From Xenorhabdus kozodoii (GTDB taxonomy: Bacteria > Pseudomonadota > Gammaproteobacteria > Enterobacterales > Enterobacteriaceae): a stretch of DNA of 64,000 nucleotides. Position numbers and translations under genes: made by a program. The notes below the pieces were generated by a model. The model was not told where the DNA came from. It saw only the letters and a list, made by a program, of their open reading frames with translations, and searched no databases. This document shows, piece by piece, positions 59,978 through 64,000 of this stretch (the first letter of the stretch is position 1; every line of letters starts with the position of its first letter). The DNA is taken from the NCBI RefSeq assembly GCF_002632875.1, contig NZ_NJCX01000010.1, positions 80,822-144,821 of the forward strand, read 5' to 3'.

Positions 59978-61651
59978 GTGCTGACTCAATTAACCATCAG
60001 TAATTTTGCTATCGTTCGCGAACTTGAAATTGATTTTCGCTCAGGAATGACGGCAATCACCGGTGAAACCGGAGCCGGTAAGTCCATCGCGATTGATGCA
60101 TTAGGTTTATGCCTTGGTAATCGTGGTGAAGCCAATATGGTTCGCCCAGGTGCTCCACGTACCGATCTTTGTGCCCGTTTTTTATTGGCTGATGCCCCTT
60201 CTGCCCGCAAATGGCTTATAGATCACCAGCTTGATAGCAGTTTTGATGATGGCAATGAGTGCCTGCTGCGCCGTACGATCACCGCTGATGGGCGCTCCCG
60301 CGGTTTTATCAATGGCACTGCTGTCCCCCTTTCTCAATTACGTGAATTGGGTTCGCATCTGATCCAAATCCACGGGCAACATGCCCACCAAATGTTGTTA
60401 GAAAATCGTCATCAAAGGCACTTACTGGATATTTACACGGGTGATTTCGAACTTCAGCTCGAAATGAAGCAGGCCTACCAGCAATGGCGCCAAAGCTGCC
60501 AAGCACTCTCCCAATTTCAACAACAAACCCTTGAGCGTCGCTCGCGTCAGCAATTGCTGGAATATCACCTGAAAGAGCTGAACGAGTTGTCACCACAAGC
60601 AGGGGATTATCAAGAACAAGATAGCGAATACAAACGGCTGGCAAATTGCGGGCAATTTTTGTCCGTCAGCCAAAATATCCTCCAGATGTTAAGTGATAAT
60701 GATGAGCAGAATATCGTCAGCCTTCTCAGCTATGCACGTAATGAACTGACAGAGCTTGCCAGCATGGATCACAAACTCAGTGGCCTGCTTAACATGCTGG
60801 AAGAGGCGGCTATCCAAATCAATGAAGTGAGTGACGAGTTACGTCATTACAGTGACCAATTGGAACTCGATCCTAATCGTTTATTCGAACTGGAACAAAA
60901 AATCTCCCAGCAGATCAGCATGGCTCGTAAGCACCATGTTGCGCCAGAAGAGTTGCCTGCATTACACCAGCAGTTGTTGGAAGAACAATATCAATTATCC
61001 CAGCAGGAAAACGATTGTGCCCACCTAAGTGAACTGGTCAGCCTGCATTATCAACAGGCGCTGTCAGTGGCAGAAAAATTGCACCATATTCGCCAGAAAT
61101 ATGCCGCAGAATTGGGTCAATTGATAACAAACAGTATGCACCAACTTTCTATGCCGCATGGTCGTTTTACCATCGATATTACTTTTGAACCGGAGCATTT
61201 AAGTATCGATGGAGCCAGCAAAGTTGAATTCAATGTCACAACTAACCCTGGTCAACCCCATCAACCATTGGCGAAAGTCGCATCAGGTGGTGAACTTTCC
61301 CGTATTGCCCTGGCAATTCAGGTCATTACCGCGAAAAAGATGGAAACCCCTGCGCTTATTTTCGATGAAGTTGATGTCGGTATCAGCGGCCCAACAGCGG
61401 CAATTGTCGGTCGCCTGCTACGTGAATTGGGGGAATCAACCCAGGTTATGTGTGTCACCCATTTACCTCAGGTTGCAGGCTGTGGGCATCAACATTTTTA
61501 TGTCAGCAAGCAAACAGACGGCGAAGAAACAGAAACCCAAATGCAACTATTGGATAAAAAAGCACGGCTTCAAGAGCTGGCACGGCTTCTGGCAGGAAGT
61601 GAGGTTACAAAAAATACGCTGGCTAATGCAAAAGAGCTGTTGGCGGCATAA
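59978..61651 (+). CDS. recN: DNA repair protein RecN
   Basis: A 557-residue SMC-like ATPase for double-strand break repair. The Walker [15 protein letters not shown] lies near the N-terminus, Walker B in [20 protein letters not shown] and signature [14 protein letters not shown] near the C-terminus, with coiled coils between. The start is GTG at 59978 with AGGAG(G) upstream. Two or three LexA boxes precede it, so it should be strongly SOS-induced. Confidence 0.97.
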   Translation: MLTQLTISNFAIVRELEIDFRSGMTAITGETGAGKSIAIDALGLCLGNRGEANMVRPGAPRTDLCARFLLADAPSARKWLIDHQLDSSFDDGNECLLRRTITADGRSRGFINGTAVPLSQLRELGSHLIQIHGQHAHQMLLENRHQRHLLDIYTGDFELQLEMKQAYQQWRQSCQALSQFQQQTLERRSRQQLLEYHLKELNELSPQAGDYQEQDSEYKRLANCGQFLSVSQNILQMLSDNDEQNIVSLLSYARNELTELASMDHKLSGLLNMLEEAAIQINEVSDELRHYSDQLELDPNRLFELEQKISQQISMARKHHVAPEELPALHQQLLEEQYQLSQQENDCAHLSELVSLHYQQALSVAEKLHHIRQKYAAELGQLITNSMHQLSMPHGRFTIDITFEPEHLSIDGASKVEFNVTTNPGQPHQPLAKVASGGELSRIALAIQVITAKKMETPALIFDEVDVGISGPTAAIVGRLLRELGESTQVMCVTHLPQVAGCGHQHFYVSKQTDGEETETQMQLLDKKARLQELARLLAGSEVTKNTLANAKELLAA

Positions 61652-61763
61652 ATTGATCCAACTTTCTTGTATAATTGCAGTCATAGGTAAATGCGTAGAG
61701 GTTTTCAATCTCTTCAATGTTTATTATTATCGACGACCTAACTCCTAAAGGAATGTAATTACT

Positions 61764-62108
61764 ATGCGCTGTAAATTGTTGACTGCCGCTACTGTATCAC
61801 TGGTTATGCTGACTGCGGGTTGCTCCATGTTTGAGCGAATTGTTTATCGTCCTGATATTAATCAAGGAAACTACCTCACGCCGGCGGCGGTAGCCAAAAT
61901 CCATAAGGGGATGACTCAGCAGCAAGTTTCTTACACTTTGGGAACGCCAATGCTGACCGATCCGTTTGGGAGTCAAACCTGGTATTACGTATTCCGCCAA
62001 CAACCTGGTCATGGGAAAGTCACTCAGGAAACCCTGACACTGACTTTTGATGACAAAGGTGTGCTAACTGATATCGAGAATGAAAAATCACTGCCAGAGA
62101 ATCAGTGA
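61764..62108 (+). CDS. bamE: Outer membrane assembly lipoprotein BamE (SmpA)
   Basis: A 114-residue lipoprotein (113 in E. coli) of the BAM complex that inserts outer-membrane proteins. The lipobox is [21 protein letters not shown] and [19 protein letters not shown] are conserved segments. It follows recN by 112 bp, with a TATAAT-like box in the gap. Confidence 0.97.
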   Translation: MRCKLLTAATVSLVMLTAGCSMFERIVYRPDINQGNYLTPAAVAKIHKGMTQQQVSYTLGTPMLTDPFGSQTWYYVFRQQPGHGKVTQETLTLTFDDKGVLTDIENEKSLPENQ

Positions 62109-62157
62109 TGTGTGTTTTATTTATTCGCCAGCAGATCACCTGGCGAATAAATAGGCA

Positions 62158-62451
62158 TTATTGTGCACTATTTTTAGCGCGCTCTGCTCGTTTACGGCGC
62201 ATTTCTTTTGGATCAGCAATCAGAGGGCGATAAATCTCTACACGATCACCCTCTTCCAGCGTATCGCTCAGCTTGGCTGGACGGCTATAAATTCCAACTT
62301 TATTTTTAACCAAATCGATATCGTGACGTAATGTCAAAAGACCAGACGCGATAATCGCCTGTTCAACAGTGGCTCCTTGCGGTAATTTCACATTACGCAG
62401 ATATTGCCGTTCAGGCAGAGCATAAACGACTTCGATATTGATCTCAGACAC
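62158..62451 (-). CDS. rnfH: RnfH-family protein
   Basis: A 97-residue ubiquitin-fold-like protein recognised by [41 protein letters not shown] and the basic C-terminus [10 protein letters not shown]. Its cellular role is not established; in some bacteria it lies in rnf operons. I chose GTG 62451 (GAGG about 7 nt upstream) which overlaps the ratA stop by 8 bp; an ATG 18 bp earlier would overlap more. Confidence 0.9.
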   Translation of the reverse strand: MSEINIEVVYALPERQYLRNVKLPQGATVEQAIIASGLLTLRHDIDLVKNKVGIYSRPAKLSDTLEEGDRVEIYRPLIADPKEMRRKRAERAKNSAQ

Positions 62452-62878
62452 TATAAACCTCACGTGCACGTTGGGTAAAAGCCTGAACCATATTACCGGC
62501 TAACTCTTTAAACACTTTGCCAAAGGCCAGCTCAATCAATTTATTGGTAAATTCAAAATCGAGGTGCAACTCAACCTTGCAGGCATCTTCACTTAACGGA
62601 GTAAAATGCCATCCTCCCATCAACTTACGGAAAGGGCCATCAACAAGCTGCATGCTGATTCTTGTATTATCAAATAACGTATTGCGCGTTACAAACGTCT
62701 TACTGATCCCTGCCTTAGAGACCTCAACGGAAGCCGTCATTTCATTATCACCACTACTTATTACACGGCTCCCCACACATCCCGGTAAAAAATCTGGATA
62801 AGATGTCACGTCGTTGACCAATTTATACATTTGTTCCACGCTATAAGGCACTAGCGCAGAGCGACTAATCTGTGGCAT
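62444..62878 (-). CDS. ratA: RatA (START/coenzyme Q-binding domain protein)
   Basis: A 144-residue single-domain protein of the START-like ubiquinone-binding (Coq10) family, recognised by [31 protein letters not shown]. The E. coli homologue, RatA, was described as a ribosome association toxin paired with RnfH; a ubiquinone-related function is also proposed. It overlaps rnfH by 8 bp, divergent from smpB, as in E. coli. Confidence 0.93.
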   Translation of the reverse strand: MPQISRSALVPYSVEQMYKLVNDVTSYPDFLPGCVGSRVISSGDNEMTASVEVSKAGISKTFVTRNTLFDNTRISMQLVDGPFRKLMGGWHFTPLSEDACKVELHLDFEFTNKLIELAFGKVFKELAGNMVQAFTQRAREVYSV

Positions 62879-63035
62879 ATCATTTCCTGTAAAACATAAC
62901 AGCGCTGAATAGTATCACTTAAATGTGGTTAAATAAAAACCTGATGACATTTAGAACAATAAATATGCACTTATCGCTAAATATCATGCAGAAGAGATTT
63001 CTTTCACTAACGCATACAGTATAATACAACGCATT

Positions 63036-63518
63036 ATGACAAAGAAAAAAGCACACAAACCCGGTTCGGCAACAATTGCCATGAATAAACGAGCCCGCCA
63101 CGAATACTTCATTGAAGAAGAATTCGAAGCAGGCTTATCCCTACAAGGTTGGGAAGTCAAATCACTGCGAGCAGGCAAAGCTAACATCAGTGAGAGTTAT
63201 GTTTTACTTAAAGATGGTGATGCTTATCTTTTTGGTGCCACCATTACGCCATTAAATGTTGCTTCTTCCCATGTAGTTTGTGATCCGACACGGTCACGCA
63301 AACTACTACTTAACAAACGCGAACTTGATTCACTGTATGGTCGAATCAATCGAGAAGGTTATACCATCGTCGCACTTTCCATGTATTGGAAGAATGCCTG
63401 GTGCAAAATCAAAATTGGCGTTGCAAAAGGCAAAAAAGAGCACGATAAACGTTCAGACATTAAAGAACGTGAGTGGAAATTAGACAAAGCGCGAATTATG
63501 AAGAATTCTGGGCGTTAA
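63036..63518 (+). CDS. smpB: SsrA-binding protein SmpB
   Basis: A 160-residue tmRNA partner (same length as E. coli) that brings tmRNA to stalled ribosomes. The OB fold begins at [36 protein letters not shown] and the C-terminal tail is basic ([18 protein letters not shown]). ssrA begins 48 bp downstream, on the same strand. Confidence 0.98.
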   Translation: MTKKKAHKPGSATIAMNKRARHEYFIEEEFEAGLSLQGWEVKSLRAGKANISESYVLLKDGDAYLFGATITPLNVASSHVVCDPTRSRKLLLNKRELDSLYGRINREGYTIVALSMYWKNAWCKIKIGVAKGKKEHDKRSDIKEREWKLDKARIMKNSGR

Positions 63519-63546
63519 TCGCTAGCGTTATCACCCAATATTCTGA

Positions 63547-63552
63547 TATACT
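63547..63552 (+). promoter_or_regulatory. ssrA -10 element
   Basis: TATACT lies 14 bp before the mature 5' end of tmRNA; a recognisable -35 is not seen. Confidence 0.45.
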
Positions 63553-63566
63553 TGCCTTTAACACTT

Positions 63567-63930
63567 GGGGCTGATTCTGGATTCGACGGAATTTGCGAAA
63601 CCCAAGGTGCATGCCGAGGGGCGGTTGGCCTCGTAAAAAGCCGCAAAATAATAGTCGCAAACGACGAAAACTACGCACTGGCAGCTTAATAACCTGCGCA
63701 GAGCCCTCTCTCCCTAGCCTCAGCTCTTAGGACGGGGATCAAGAGAGGTCAAACCTAAAAGAGATCGCGTGGATGCCTTGCCTGGGGTTGAAGCGTTAAA
63801 TCCAATCAGGCTAGTTTGTTAGTGGCGTGTCTGTCCGCAGCTAGCAAGCGAATGTAAAGACTAGACTAAGCATGTAGTACCGAGGATGTAGAAATTTCGG
63901 ACGCGGGTTCAACTCCCGCCAGCTCCACCA
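63567..63930 (+). ncRNA. ssrA: Transfer-messenger RNA (SsrA)
   Basis: The mature RNA starts GGGGCTGATTCTGGATTCGA and ends CCAGCTCCACCA, 364 nt, near the E. coli length of 363. The tag frame runs from the resume GCA at 63657 to TAA at 63689 and encodes ANDENYALAA. The tRNA-like domain is at the ends (GGGGCTG / CAGCTCC). Its 3' end is a frequent integration site for phages and islands, and only 70 bp of downstream sequence is visible. Confidence 0.98.
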
Positions 63931-64000
63931 AATTTGGTAGGACAGTGTAGGGACAACAACTTGAAAAACAGTAAGTTATGAAAGTTGATTGGTCACTGTC

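Noticed and set aside
61209..61748. 179-codon frame overlapping the end of recN
   Set aside because: It is an out-of-frame shadow of recN; no independent start signals, and it crosses into the bamE leader.

Overview
The window is a continuous stretch of enterobacterial core genome with a few small accessory insertions. Gene order (rlmN-ndk, pbpC-yfhM, the isc operon, glyA/hmp, glnB, glrRK-qseG, purL-mltF-tadA, acpS-pdxJ-recO-era-rnc-lepB-lepA, rseCBA-rpoE, srmB, grcA/ung, grpE/nadK-recN-bamE, rnfH-ratA, smpB-ssrA) and the ANDENYALAA tmRNA tag point to Enterobacterales. Moderate GC with AT-rich intergenic regions, a pilW homologue before rlmN, an ERIC element, a 105-bp ERIC-like palindromic repeat, absence of nadB beside rpoE, and a lipase with no signal peptide behind a flagellar sigma-28 promoter suggest Morganellaceae, most likely Xenorhabdus (or Photorhabdus). 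The genus call is inference; no database search was possible.

Layout. 1-2.3 kb: pilW (cut by the window edge), rlmN, ndk. 2.5-4.1 kb: a decayed accessory patch holding a frameshifted small secreted-protein gene, a Cro/C1-type regulator and a broken DUF2975 membrane-protein gene, carrying one ERIC and two copies of the 105-bp repeat. 4.2-12.4 kb: pbpC, the alpha-2-macroglobulin gene yfhM and a shortened sseB (sseA absent). 12.5-19.7 kb: pepB and iscRSUA-hscBA-fdx-iscX behind two tandem IscR sites. 19.8-25.8 kb: trmJ, suhB (boxA leader), hcaT-like, glyA (PurR) and hmp (NsrR). 25.9-38.9 kb: glnB, glutamine-dependent nadE, glrR-qseG-glrK with the GlmY-type sRNA behind a sigma-54 promoter and three exact GlrR sites, purL (PurR), mltF, tadA.

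38.9-43.2 kb is a second accessory patch: an HD hydrolase, an MFS transporter gene broken by a TGA, an AlkA-like glycosylase and an unrecognised membrane protein. 43.2-54 kb: yfhL, acpS-pdxJ, recO-era-rnc-lepB-lepA, rseC-rseB-rseA-rpoE with a sigma-E promoter, trmN6. 54-64 kb: srmB, the sigma-28 lipase, grcA (FNR), ung, grpE (sigma-32), nadK, recN (LexA), bamE, rnfH-ratA, smpB, ssrA.

Most genes are conserved housekeeping functions: Fe-S assembly, envelope stress control, amino-sugar sRNA control, ribosome and RNA maturation, purine/folate/NAD metabolism and DNA repair. Many classic regulatory sites can be read directly. No CRISPR array, tRNA or rRNA gene, complete insertion sequence or prophage was seen. 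The most notable features are the sigma-28 lipase, the in-frame 105-bp repeat, the glmY-locus RNA, the sseB remnant and a possible upstream ORF overlapping rpoE.
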